Assembly: GCA_002368955.1 (NCBI GenBank) | Contig: DFDY01000071.1 | Location: 47,588-59,485 of the forward strand | Direction of reading: 5' to 3' | From: Bacteroidales bacterium UBA3816 | GTDB lineage: Bacteria; Bacteroidota; Bacteroidia; Bacteroidales; P3 | DNA length: 11,898 bases | Translations under genes and position numbers: made by a program | In this document: in pieces, positions 5,168 through 11,898 of the stretch | Numbering within the stretch: the stretch's first letter is position 1 | How the letters are laid out: each line of letters starts with the position of its first letter | Notes under the pieces: generated by a model | Seen by the model: the letters and a program-made list of their open reading frames with translations, nothing else | Told to the model about the DNA's origin: nothing | Database searches by the model: none

Positions 5168-7045
5168 ATGGCAAAACTAAAATCATTGGCCGATTTGCAA
5201 GCTCTTTATGAGTCTTCCCAGCCAATCATGGCCGACCGCAAGGGGCCCAAAGGCTCCACCGGCACCAAAACCATCTTAGTCTGTGGTGATACAGGTTGTG
5301 CCGCTTCTGGCAGTGTCCCAATCATTGAAAACTTGAAGAAGTCCATCGAGGCCCACGGCCTTCAGGACAAAGTGAAGGTGATTCGCACTGGCTGTTTCGG
5401 TTTCTGCGAGAGAGGTCCCATCGTGAAAATCATGCCGGACAACACCTTCTATACCGAAGTGGCTGCCGACGATGTTGAGGACATCATCGAAACCCATATC
5501 ATCAATGGCAACCGAGTGGAGCATCTGCTCTACACCGACCCTGACACCCAGGAGACCATCGAGGAGCCGGAAAACATCGGTTTCTACAAGAAACAGATGC
5601 GCATCGCCCTCCGCAACTGTGGTGTGATTGATGCCGAAAACATTGAAGAATACATAGCCTGCGAAGGCTATCTGGCCTTGGCAAAGTGCCTGACCGAGTA
5701 CACCCCCGAGAAGGTGGTGGAAATCGTCACCGAGTCGGGTCTGGGTGGCCGCGGCGGTGCCGGATTCCCCACCGGCAAGAAATGGGCTGCCACCGCCCGC
5801 GCCAAAGGCGACCAGAAATACATGGTCTGCAATGCCGACGAGGGCGACCCCGGTGCCTTTATGGACCGTTCCATTCTGGAAGGTGACCCCCATTCGGTGC
5901 TTGAGGCTATGGCCATCGGCGGCTATGCCGTCGGAGCCGACAAGGGCCTCATCTACATCCGTGCCGAATATCCCATGGCAGTGCACCGCCTGCACATGGC
6001 CATTGCCCAGGCCAAGGAATACGGCCTGTTGGGCGAGAACATCCTGGGCACGGGATTCAACTTCGACATAGAGCTGCGCTACGGTGCCGGTGCTTTCGTC
6101 TGCGGCGAGGCCACGGCCCTCATCCACTCCATGGAAGGCAAGCGCGGCGAACCCACCTTCAAGCCCCCACGCACCTCGGAGAAAGGCTACTTGGGAAAAC
6201 CCACCAACGTGAACAACGTGGAGACCTATGCCAACATACCCATCATCATCCGCAAAGGGGCTGAGTGGTTCAGCAGCATTGGCACGGCCAACAGCAAGGG
6301 CACCAAGGTGTTTGCACTGGCAGGCCAGGTGAACAACGTGGGCCTCATCGAGGTTCCCATGGGCACCACCCTGCGCGAAATCATCTACGAGATCGGCGGC
6401 GGCATCAAGGACGGCAAGAAGTTCAAAGCCGTGCAGACCGGCGGCCCCTCAGGCGGCTGCCTCACCGAGAAGCACCTCGACATCCCCATCGACTACAAAT
6501 CCCTCACCGCAGCCGGCTCCATGATGGGTTCGGGCGGTATGGTTATCATGGACGAGACCTCCTGCATGGTCTCCATCGCCAAGTTCTATCTTGACTTTAC
6601 CGTGCCCGAGTCGTGCGGCAAGTGCAACCCCTGCCGTATCGGCAACAAGCGCTTGGCCGAGATGCTCGACAAGATTACCAAGGGCAAAGGCACCATGGAA
6701 GACCTGGAGAAGTTGCGCAACCTTTCCATCAATATCAAGGACACAGCCCTCTGCGGACTAGGCCAGTCGTCGCCCAACCCCATTCTCTCCACCCTGGACA
6801 ACTTCTGGGACGAGTATGTGGAGCACGTGGTGGACAAGAAATGCCGTGCCGGTGTCTGCAAGGACCTCATCCACTACGAAATCAACAAAGCCGTCTGCAT
6901 CGGCTGCGGAGCCTGCGCACGCAACTGCCCCGTGGAGGCCATCAGCGGCGAGCGCAAAATGCCCCACTTCATCGACCAAGAGACCTGCATCAAGTGCGGC
7001 ACCTGTGTCACCAAATGTAAGTTTAACGCTATTCAAATTAGATAA
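5168..7045 (+). CDS. hydB: [FeFe]-hydrogenase subunit HydB (NuoF-like, FMN/NAD(P)H subunit)
   Basis: The pyridine-nucleotide and flavin subunit of a trimeric, probably electron-bifurcating hydrogenase in the cytoplasm. Domains in order over 625 residues: a thioredoxin-like [2Fe-2S] domain with C39, C44, C76, C80; the NuoF Rossmann-like core with GLGGRGGAGFPTGKKW (191-206), NADEGDPGAFMDR (222-234) and GAGAFVCGEATALIHSMEG (306-324) for FMN and nucleotide; an SLBB region (about 375-440); a [4Fe-4S] site with SCGKCNPC (C483, C486, C489) and C529; and a C-terminal two-cluster ferredoxin domain, C577/C580/C583/C587 and C607/C610/C613/C617. The N- and C-terminal iron-sulfur additions separate HydB from respiratory NuoF. 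The second Glu of the usual GEET motif is Ala here (A315). The next gene, hydA, starts 2 nt after the stop, so translation is probably coupled. Confidence 0.95.
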   Translation: MAKLKSLADLQALYESSQPIMADRKGPKGSTGTKTILVCGDTGCAASGSVPIIENLKKSIEAHGLQDKVKVIRTGCFGFCERGPIVKIMPDNTFYTEVAADDVEDIIETHIINGNRVEHLLYTDPDTQETIEEPENIGFYKKQMRIALRNCGVIDAENIEEYIACEGYLALAKCLTEYTPEKVVEIVTESGLGGRGGAGFPTGKKWAATARAKGDQKYMVCNADEGDPGAFMDRSILEGDPHSVLEAMAIGGYAVGADKGLIYIRAEYPMAVHRLHMAIAQAKEYGLLGENILGTGFNFDIELRYGAGAFVCGEATALIHSMEGKRGEPTFKPPRTSEKGYLGKPTNVNNVETYANIPIIIRKGAEWFSSIGTANSKGTKVFALAGQVNNVGLIEVPMGTTLREIIYEIGGGIKDGKKFKAVQTGGPSGGCLTEKHLDIPIDYKSLTAAGSMMGSGGMVIMDETSCMVSIAKFYLDFTVPESCGKCNPCRIGNKRLAEMLDKITKGKGTMEDLEKLRNLSINIKDTALCGLGQSSPNPILSTLDNFWDEYVEHVVDKKCRAGVCKDLIHYEINKAVCIGCGACARNCPVEAISGERKMPHFIDQETCIKCGTCVTKCKFNAIQIR

Positions 7046-7047
7046 CC

Positions 7048-8820
7048 ATGGATACAATGATAGCCTTAACCATCGATGGTCATTTTTTGCAAGTCCCCAA
7101 AGGTACCACCATTCTGGAGGCTGCCAAAAGCATCGGTATAGAAATTCCCACGCTCTGCCACTATAAACTGGAAGGACAGGGCATCGAAAATAAACCCGGC
7201 TCATGCCGTGTGTGCGTTGTAGAAGTAGAGGGCAGCAAAAACCTCGTGCCCTCCTGCTACACCGAGTGCCGCGAGGGCATGATAATCCACACCCACACCC
7301 TGCGCGTCATCATGGCCCGCCGCACGGTGGTGGACCTGCTGCTCTCCGACCACCCCGCCGACTGCCTCGTGTGTCCGCAGTCGGGCAAGTGCGAGCTGCA
7401 AAAACTGGCCCTCGACCTCGGCCTGCGCGAAATCACCTACAGCGGCGAACAGTCGGTCTATAGGAAAGACATCTCCCCCGCCATCATCCGCGACATGAAC
7501 AAGTGCATCATGTGCCGCCGCTGTGAGACCGTCTGCAACCAGATGCAGACCGTCGGCGCCCTCTCCGCCATCAACCGCGGCTTCACCGCCGTCGTTGGCA
7601 CCGCCTTCGAGCAGAACCTCAGCGACAGCACCTGCGTCATGTGCGGCCAGTGCGTCCAGGCCTGCCCAGTGGGAGCCCTGAGCGAGGTGGACAACACCCG
7701 CGACGTGATGAAGGCCCTCAACAACCCCAAGAAAACCGTCATCGTGCAGACCGCTCCCGCCGTGCGCGTCGCCCTGGGCGAAGAGTTCGGCATGGAGCCC
7801 GGCTCGCGCGTCACCGGCAAGATGGTCACCGCCCTGCGCCAGCTTGGTTTCAACTATGTGTTCGACACCGACTTTGCAGCCGACCTCACCATCATGGAGG
7901 AAGGCACCGAGATGCTCAACCGCATTGCCCGCTACAAAGAGGGCGACAAATCGGTCCGCCTGCCCATCATGACCTCCTGCTGCCCGGGCTGGGTCAACTT
8001 CTTTGAGACCTACTACCCCGACATGCTGGACGTGCCCTCCACCGCCAAGAGCCCCATGATGATGTTCGGCGCCATCGCCAAAAACTACTGGGCCGAGAAA
8101 CTGGGCATTAAACGCGAAGACCTGGTGGTCGTAGCCATCATGCCCTGCGTGGCCAAGAAATATGAGTGCCAGCGCGACGAGTTCAAAGTGGACGGCAACC
8201 CCGATGTGGACATCTCGCTCACCACGCGCGAACTGGCCGATATGATTCGCTACCTTGGCATCAAATTCGACCAGCTGCCCAACGGCGAGTTTGACCGCCC
8301 GTTGGGCGAGAGCACCGGTGCCGGTGCCATCTTTGGCGCCACCGGCGGCGTTATCGAGGCAGCCACCCGTACCGCTTACGAGCTCTACACCAAGAAGCCC
8401 CTCGGCAAGGTGGACTTTGCCCAACTGCGCGGCTTGAGCGGCGTGCGCGAGGCCACCGTTGACTTCGACGGCACCCCCATCCGCATCGGCATTGCCCACG
8501 GACTGGGCAACGCCCGCAAACTGCTGGACAAAGTGCGCAGCGGTGAAGAGTTCTTCCACGCCATCGAAATCATGGCCTGCCCCGGCGGCTGTGTGGGTGG
8601 TGCTGGTCAGCCCTACCACCACGGCGACTTCTCCAAGGTGGAGAAACGCCTCAACGCCATCTATGAAGAGGATGCAAGCATGCCTATCCGCAAATCGCAC
8701 GAGAACCCCTATATCAAGCAGCTCTACCAAGAGTACCTGGGCGAACCCTGCAGCGAAAAGGCACACCGCCTGCTCCACACCCACTACTTCGACAAGTCAA
8801 AAAAGAATTACGGACTCTAA
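7048..8820 (+). CDS. hydA: [FeFe]-hydrogenase catalytic subunit HydA (H-cluster)
   Basis: The H2-evolving or H2-oxidising subunit, 590 residues. N-terminal [2Fe-2S] domain: C37, C53, C56, C70, with a C-x15-C first spacing, longer than the x11 of the clostridial enzyme. His-ligated cluster: H102, C106, C109, C115. Two [4Fe-4S] sites: C153/C156/C159/C163 and C196/C199/C202/C206, their fourth cysteines bridging as usual. H-cluster motifs are all intact: TSCCPGW (L1, C311 as proton-relay Cys and C312 as ligand), MPCVAKKYE (L2, C367) and MACPGGCVGGAGQP (L3, C511 and C515). The small-subunit-like tail (about 528-580, NPYIKQLYQEYLGEP) is fused at the end. This layout, beside HydB and HydC, fits the trimeric NAD-linked class (often called group A3). 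No extra C-terminal [2Fe-2S] domain is present. ATG 7048 was chosen over M4 for its 2-nt gap from hydB. Activity needs HydEFG, not seen here. Confidence 0.96.
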   Translation: MDTMIALTIDGHFLQVPKGTTILEAAKSIGIEIPTLCHYKLEGQGIENKPGSCRVCVVEVEGSKNLVPSCYTECREGMIIHTHTLRVIMARRTVVDLLLSDHPADCLVCPQSGKCELQKLALDLGLREITYSGEQSVYRKDISPAIIRDMNKCIMCRRCETVCNQMQTVGALSAINRGFTAVVGTAFEQNLSDSTCVMCGQCVQACPVGALSEVDNTRDVMKALNNPKKTVIVQTAPAVRVALGEEFGMEPGSRVTGKMVTALRQLGFNYVFDTDFAADLTIMEEGTEMLNRIARYKEGDKSVRLPIMTSCCPGWVNFFETYYPDMLDVPSTAKSPMMMFGAIAKNYWAEKLGIKREDLVVVAIMPCVAKKYECQRDEFKVDGNPDVDISLTTRELADMIRYLGIKFDQLPNGEFDRPLGESTGAGAIFGATGGVIEAATRTAYELYTKKPLGKVDFAQLRGLSGVREATVDFDGTPIRIGIAHGLGNARKLLDKVRSGEEFFHAIEIMACPGGCVGGAGQPYHHGDFSKVEKRLNAIYEEDASMPIRKSHENPYIKQLYQEYLGEPCSEKAHRLLHTHYFDKSKKNYGL

Positions 8821-8835
8821 AAAAACGAGAAAGCC

Positions 8836-9318
8836 ATGTGTAAATTTGAACTGAACGAAACCAACAAGCAGATCATCATCGATGTCTGCCGCGAGAACCA
8901 ATTCTCTGCCGGCAACGTAATCCACGTGCTGCATGGCGTGCAGGGCAAACTGGGCTATCTCCCCGCAGAGGTCCAGGAGTTCATCGCCAAACAGCTGTGC
9001 ATACCCGTCTCGAAGGTGTACGGAATTGTCTCCTTCTATTCCTTCTTCACCATGAACCCGAAGGGCAAGTACCCCATCGACGTGTGCTTGGGCACCGCCT
9101 GCCACGTGCGCGGCAGCGACAAGATTCTGGAGGAATTCCGCCGCCAGCTGGGCATCGGCGAAGGCCAGACTACCGACGACGGCAAGTTCTCCCTCAGCAC
9201 CCTGCGTTGCGTGGGAGCCTGCAGTCTGGCCCCTGTGGCCATGATAGGCGAGCGGGTCTTCGGCCGCCTCACCCCCAACCAGGTGGCCGGCATCATTGCC
9301 GAATATCGCGACAAATAA
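8836..9318 (+). CDS. hydC: [FeFe]-hydrogenase subunit HydC (NuoE-like [2Fe-2S])
   Basis: The small electron-transfer subunit of the trimeric hydrogenase, 160 residues, the usual NuoE size. An N-terminal helical bundle (about 1-75) contains LHGVQGKLGYLP and SKVYGIVSFYSFF, family landmarks. It is followed by a thioredoxin-like [2Fe-2S] domain with C84 and C89 (CLGTACHVRG) and C125 and C129 (CVGACSLAP). In the known complexes it docks on HydB and closes the FMN site. It starts 15 nt after the hydA stop and is followed by the operon terminator. Here it is last (B-A-C), whereas in Thermotoga maritima it precedes hydB. From memory, the B-A-C order also occurs in other Bacteroidales. Confidence 0.95.
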   Translation: MCKFELNETNKQIIIDVCRENQFSAGNVIHVLHGVQGKLGYLPAEVQEFIAKQLCIPVSKVYGIVSFYSFFTMNPKGKYPIDVCLGTACHVRGSDKILEEFRRQLGIGEGQTTDDGKFSLSTLRCVGACSLAPVAMIGERVFGRLTPNQVAGIIAEYRDK

Positions 9319-9326
9319 AGTCTATA

Positions 9327-9390
9327 GCCCTTTATCAGGGCCATACTTTAACCCTTTTGAGAGGATGCTTTCGGGCATCCTCTTTCTTTA
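9327..9390 (+). terminator. Terminator of the hydBAC operon
   Basis: AGAGGATGC (9360-9368) and GCATCCTCT (9375-9383) form a perfect 9-bp stem with loop TTTCGG, followed by TTCTTTA. A weaker 5-bp hairpin, GCCCT (9327-9331) with AGGGC (9337-9341), precedes it without a T-tract. Confidence 0.92.
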
Positions 9391-9457
9391 TACTATATGA
9401 GTGTCAACTACCATCAAAAAAAATACTAAAAAAAGCCGCTAATATAAAAAAAATTCA

Positions 9458-9465
9458 TATTTTTG
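9458..9465 (+). promoter_or_regulatory. Promoter -7 box of the secreted surface protein gene
   Basis: TATTTTTG at 9458-9465 fits TAnnTTTG and lies 26 nt before the start codon. No TTTG is present at the 19-bp position, so the -33 half is missing and the call is moderate. The gap from the terminator to this box is A-rich. Confidence 0.6.
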
Positions 9466-9490
9466 CATATTCATTTAATCCAGACCTACA

Positions 9491-11898
9491 ATGTACCGCC
9501 GCTGGCCCATACTACTCATTCTCCTATTCATTGCCATAGGAATTTCCGCCCAAGACCTTGGGGACCACCGCAGTGCGCAGTTTGCCACCCACGGCACCGA
9601 ATTCTGGTTTGCCATGCCCAGATGGATGGGGCAGGGGTTTAGCGACCACCATCGGACCATCTGCATTGTGGCCGAACACGACTGCGATGTCACCATCTCC
9701 AATCCCTACAAGGGCTACTCGGAGACCTTTCATGTGCTAAGCCACTACACCACCAGCAGCTCACTTTATCTTACCAACTTTCACGACTTCCCCCTCAACG
9801 TGTCCGAATACTTTGACACCCTGATTCGCGATGGCCGCCCCGACAGCCAACAGCCATGCTTCCTTCCGCAGAACTACGGCCTGCACGTCACCAGCACCGA
9901 CACCATTGCGCTCTACTTGCTCAATTTTGTCTTCGGCTCCGAAGCTTCCTTAAATGTCCTTCCCACCGAAATGCTGCGAGACGAGTATGTAATTCAGAGC
10001 TATCCGGCAGAAAGAGCACGTCAAGAAGTACCTGGGAACATCTATACTGGGCCCAGTTTTGCAGACATTGTAGCCACGGAGGACAACACAATAGTGGACA
10101 TCATTCTTGGCGGCGCGGACCTTATGGGGCACCATGCGGGCGACACCGTCACCGTCACTTTGCAACAAGGGCAAATGTATCACATCCAGACTCCACAACC
10201 ACAGGAGATAACAAATCAGAATGCCATGTCCCACGCCTTTGTTCCTCAGGCAATCGTTTTGAACAACAACATCTGCGACATCAGCGGAACCCACATCATT
10301 GCCCGCGACTGCAAGCGCATAGCCGTGTTCGAAGGCAGCAATAGGGCAACTATTCCTATGGTAGGACAACCATTAAGTACCGACCTCTTTGTGGACCAAT
10401 CCATCCCCATCCGCTATGCCGGAAAGGAATTCATCGTGCCAAACCTGTGGCGGTCGAAAAAAGAGTATCTACGTTTTACCGGGCTGGTGGACCACACAAC
10501 AGTGATCATCACCGATGCGGCCCGCACCACAGGCCGTATCCGCACACTGAACCTCAATGCCTACCAGACCGACTGGTTTGTGATGGACACCAACGAAGGT
10601 CCTTTCCACATCACCACCACACAGCCAATTATTCTAAAGGAATACACCTCTGGCTCTTGTATCAATGTGCTGCCCACCGAGTGGTGGAACAGCAACCCCA
10701 TCCACAACCACACGATCCACTGGGTGGACAATAACAACAACCGATACCACGGTACCTACGAGACCTATATCTTAACCAGAACAGAAGACGTGCCCTTCAT
10801 GCAACTTGACGGATACGACATATCCAATCTCTTTCAAAGCATCAGCGGCACCCCCTACAGTCACGCATTTGTAGGCCATACGAGCAGTTTCAACTCAATT
10901 GGCACCCACGACATCGACTGCCCACGCAATGATGGCCAAAAGGGCTATTTCGTCGCATGGATGCAGACTGAGGCAACCGCTTGGGCCTACTTATCTCACT
11001 GGCAGCAGTCACACATACAGCCAGGCGGGTGCTACCTGCGGGTCAACGGAATTCCTGCCCAGCAGTTGCCCTACGACAGCATCTGGTGCATGTACGACCC
11101 CATCCATTTTCACGCATGGAGCGAACGACCCGCCGACAGCATCATCTGGGACTTCGGTGACGGCACTGTCCAACGCTATGCCTACGACGACGGCCAGCAG
11201 GTTGACTACACCTACAATACTAACGGAGACTTCCTCATGCGCCGCATCATCACCTGGCGCGACGAAAGCACCGAACCCTGCCTGGGTGGCCGCAGTGCCT
11301 TCACCCGCACCCCCGACACCATGTCGGTCCACATCAACATACGCAACCACTTCGACTCCACCATCATCGTCCGCCTGTGCGAGGGCAGCTACTACTTCCG
11401 CGACGAGGAATACGCCTACACCGACACTTTCTACAAGACCACCTACTGGACCCCTTCGGGCTGCGACACCCTCTGGACCATCGACCTCGTCACCTGCCCC
11501 CACTGCCACTATGTCAACGACACCGTCAGCACCGACGACATGCCCCACCGCTGGGGCGGCATTTCTTTTGGCAGCGAAGTGACCGACTACCCTATCTACA
11601 TCTCCATCAACGACACCTGCGACAGCATCATCTTCTACACCCTCGTGGTTATCAAACATTGGGGCGAACCGCCACTTGACAGCACCTTCATTCTGGTGCC
11701 CAACATCTTCACCCCCGGCCAAGAAACCAACAATCGGTTCAAGATAGTGGCTAACAAGTTCATCCTCGAAGCCCAAGTCAACCTCTTCGACCGCAGAGGC
11801 GTGAAGGTGGCCGAGTTCGACGGCCTCACCGGAGACTGGGACGGCACCCACGACGGCATTCCCCTCCCGCAAGGCTCCTACGTCTACTACATCCGCTA
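9491..11898 (+). CDS. Secreted multidomain surface protein: IgGFc-binding-like region, PKD domain, T9SS-type C-terminal domain (3' end outside window)
   Basis: The frame opens at ATG 9491 and stays open to the edge (802 residues). It has a Sec signal peptide (MYRRWPILLILLFIAIGISA, cleavage likely before Q21). The next region has GTEFWFAMP, then GLHVTSTDTIALYLLN (130-145) and LPTEMLRDEYVIQSY (157-171), the pattern of the IgGFc-binding N-terminal domain of many Bacteroidota surface proteins. A PKD domain carries WDFGDGT (553-559). Two Cys-containing modules follow (about 624-665 and 672-715, each with a CD(T/S)(L/I) turn; C630, C658). The end (736-802) is a gliding-motility-associated/CHU_C-type domain (VPNIFTPG, VNLFDRRGVKVAEF, GDWDGT, LPQGSYVYYI), a type B sorting signal for T9SS. 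About 15-30 residues are missing. The usual acidic NGDGxND loop after FTP is replaced by GQETNNRF. The ligand is unknown; adhesion or glycan contact is only a guess. Confidence 0.85.
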   Translation, partial: MYRRWPILLILLFIAIGISAQDLGDHRSAQFATHGTEFWFAMPRWMGQGFSDHHRTICIVAEHDCDVTISNPYKGYSETFHVLSHYTTSSSLYLTNFHDFPLNVSEYFDTLIRDGRPDSQQPCFLPQNYGLHVTSTDTIALYLLNFVFGSEASLNVLPTEMLRDEYVIQSYPAERARQEVPGNIYTGPSFADIVATEDNTIVDIILGGADLMGHHAGDTVTVTLQQGQMYHIQTPQPQEITNQNAMSHAFVPQAIVLNNNICDISGTHIIARDCKRIAVFEGSNRATIPMVGQPLSTDLFVDQSIPIRYAGKEFIVPNLWRSKKEYLRFTGLVDHTTVIITDAARTTGRIRTLNLNAYQTDWFVMDTNEGPFHITTTQPIILKEYTSGSCINVLPTEWWNSNPIHNHTIHWVDNNNNRYHGTYETYILTRTEDVPFMQLDGYDISNLFQSISGTPYSHAFVGHTSSFNSIGTHDIDCPRNDGQKGYFVAWMQTEATAWAYLSHWQQSHIQPGGCYLRVNGIPAQQLPYDSIWCMYDPIHFHAWSERPADSIIWDFGDGTVQRYAYDDGQQVDYTYNTNGDFLMRRIITWRDESTEPCLGGRSAFTRTPDTMSVHINIRNHFDSTIIVRLCEGSYYFRDEEYAYTDTFYKTTYWTPSGCDTLWTIDLVTCPHCHYVNDTVSTDDMPHRWGGISFGSEVTDYPIYISINDTCDSIIFYTLVVIKHWGEPPLDSTFILVPNIFTPGQETNNRFKIVANKFILEAQVNLFDRRGVKVAEFDGLTGDWDGTHDGIPLPQGSYVYYIR

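Noticed and set aside
5276..6127. 283-residue minus-strand frame inside hydB
   Set aside because: Antisense to conserved hydB motifs and of the same biased composition; no supporting signals.
7201..8784. 527-residue open frame on the minus strand across hydA
   Set aside because: Antisense shadow of an intact hydA with all H-cluster motifs. Its composition is low-complexity (G, A, V, H) and it has no independent promoter.
11009..11872. 287-residue minus-strand and 227-residue plus-strand alternative frames inside the last gene
   Set aside because: Both overlap the PKD and C-terminal domains of the secreted protein. The plus-strand one is a Thr/Pro/Ser/Ala-rich frame-shift shadow.
1..11898. 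CRISPR arrays, tRNA or rRNA genes, transposases and integrase sites
   Set aside because: I looked and saw no regularly spaced repeats, no cloverleaf-like tRNA signatures, no rRNA segments and no mobile-element proteins in this window.

Overview
The window reads as an ordinary stretch of chromosome from a strictly anaerobic Bacteroidota bacterium, most likely order Bacteroidales. Four things point there: near-perfect Bacteroidota promoters (TTTG, 19 bp, TAnnTTTG) in AT-rich gaps; no Shine-Dalgarno sequences before starts; a lipoprotein with a CGKDD surface-export-type N-terminus; and a large secreted protein ending in a gliding-motility/type IX secretion (T9SS) type C-terminal domain. Genes are fairly GC-rich with C-ending codons, and this produces many long open antisense frames that are not genes.

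Layout. Bases 1-587 (minus) hold the N-terminal 195 residues of UDP-glucose 4-epimerase (galE), cut by the window edge. Bases 775-921 (minus) hold a likely 48-residue single-span membrane protein, just beyond a strong terminator that ends glyA. Bases 995-2275 (minus) are glyA, serine hydroxymethyltransferase, with its own promoter. Bases 2414-2725 (minus) encode a 103-residue coiled-coil protein with a consensus promoter and a roughly 95-nt leader. On the plus strand, 2989-4875 carries a lipoprotein, a HAD-family phosphatase and the tRNA1(Val) A37 methyltransferase TrmN6, possibly as one transcript.

The centre is 5168-9318 (plus), a complete three-gene operon for a trimeric, probably electron-bifurcating [FeFe]-hydrogenase in the order hydB-hydA-hydC. 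HydB is NuoF-like (FMN and pyridine nucleotide, plus [2Fe-2S] and three [4Fe-4S] sites). HydA carries the H-cluster and a ferredoxin relay. HydC is the NuoE-like [2Fe-2S] subunit. Together such complexes couple NADH and reduced ferredoxin oxidation to H2 formation, recycling fermentation electrons. The operon has a textbook promoter, a leader with an inverted repeat, and a strong terminator. The maturases HydE, HydF and HydG are not in the window. Bases 9491-11898 (plus) encode the first 802 residues of a secreted multidomain surface protein (IgGFc-binding-like region, PKD domain, two Cys-containing repeat modules, T9SS-type end), cut by the window edge.

I do not see a convincing new defence, mobile or biosynthetic system. 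The points most worth a second look are: a Glu-to-Ala change in the HydB nucleotide site that could affect NADH/NADPH choice; a 13-nt word (ACCCTTTGTGTAA) shared by the leaders of the hydrogenase operon and of the coiled-coil gene; the hydrogenase leader inverted repeat; and the small membrane protein behind the glyA terminator.
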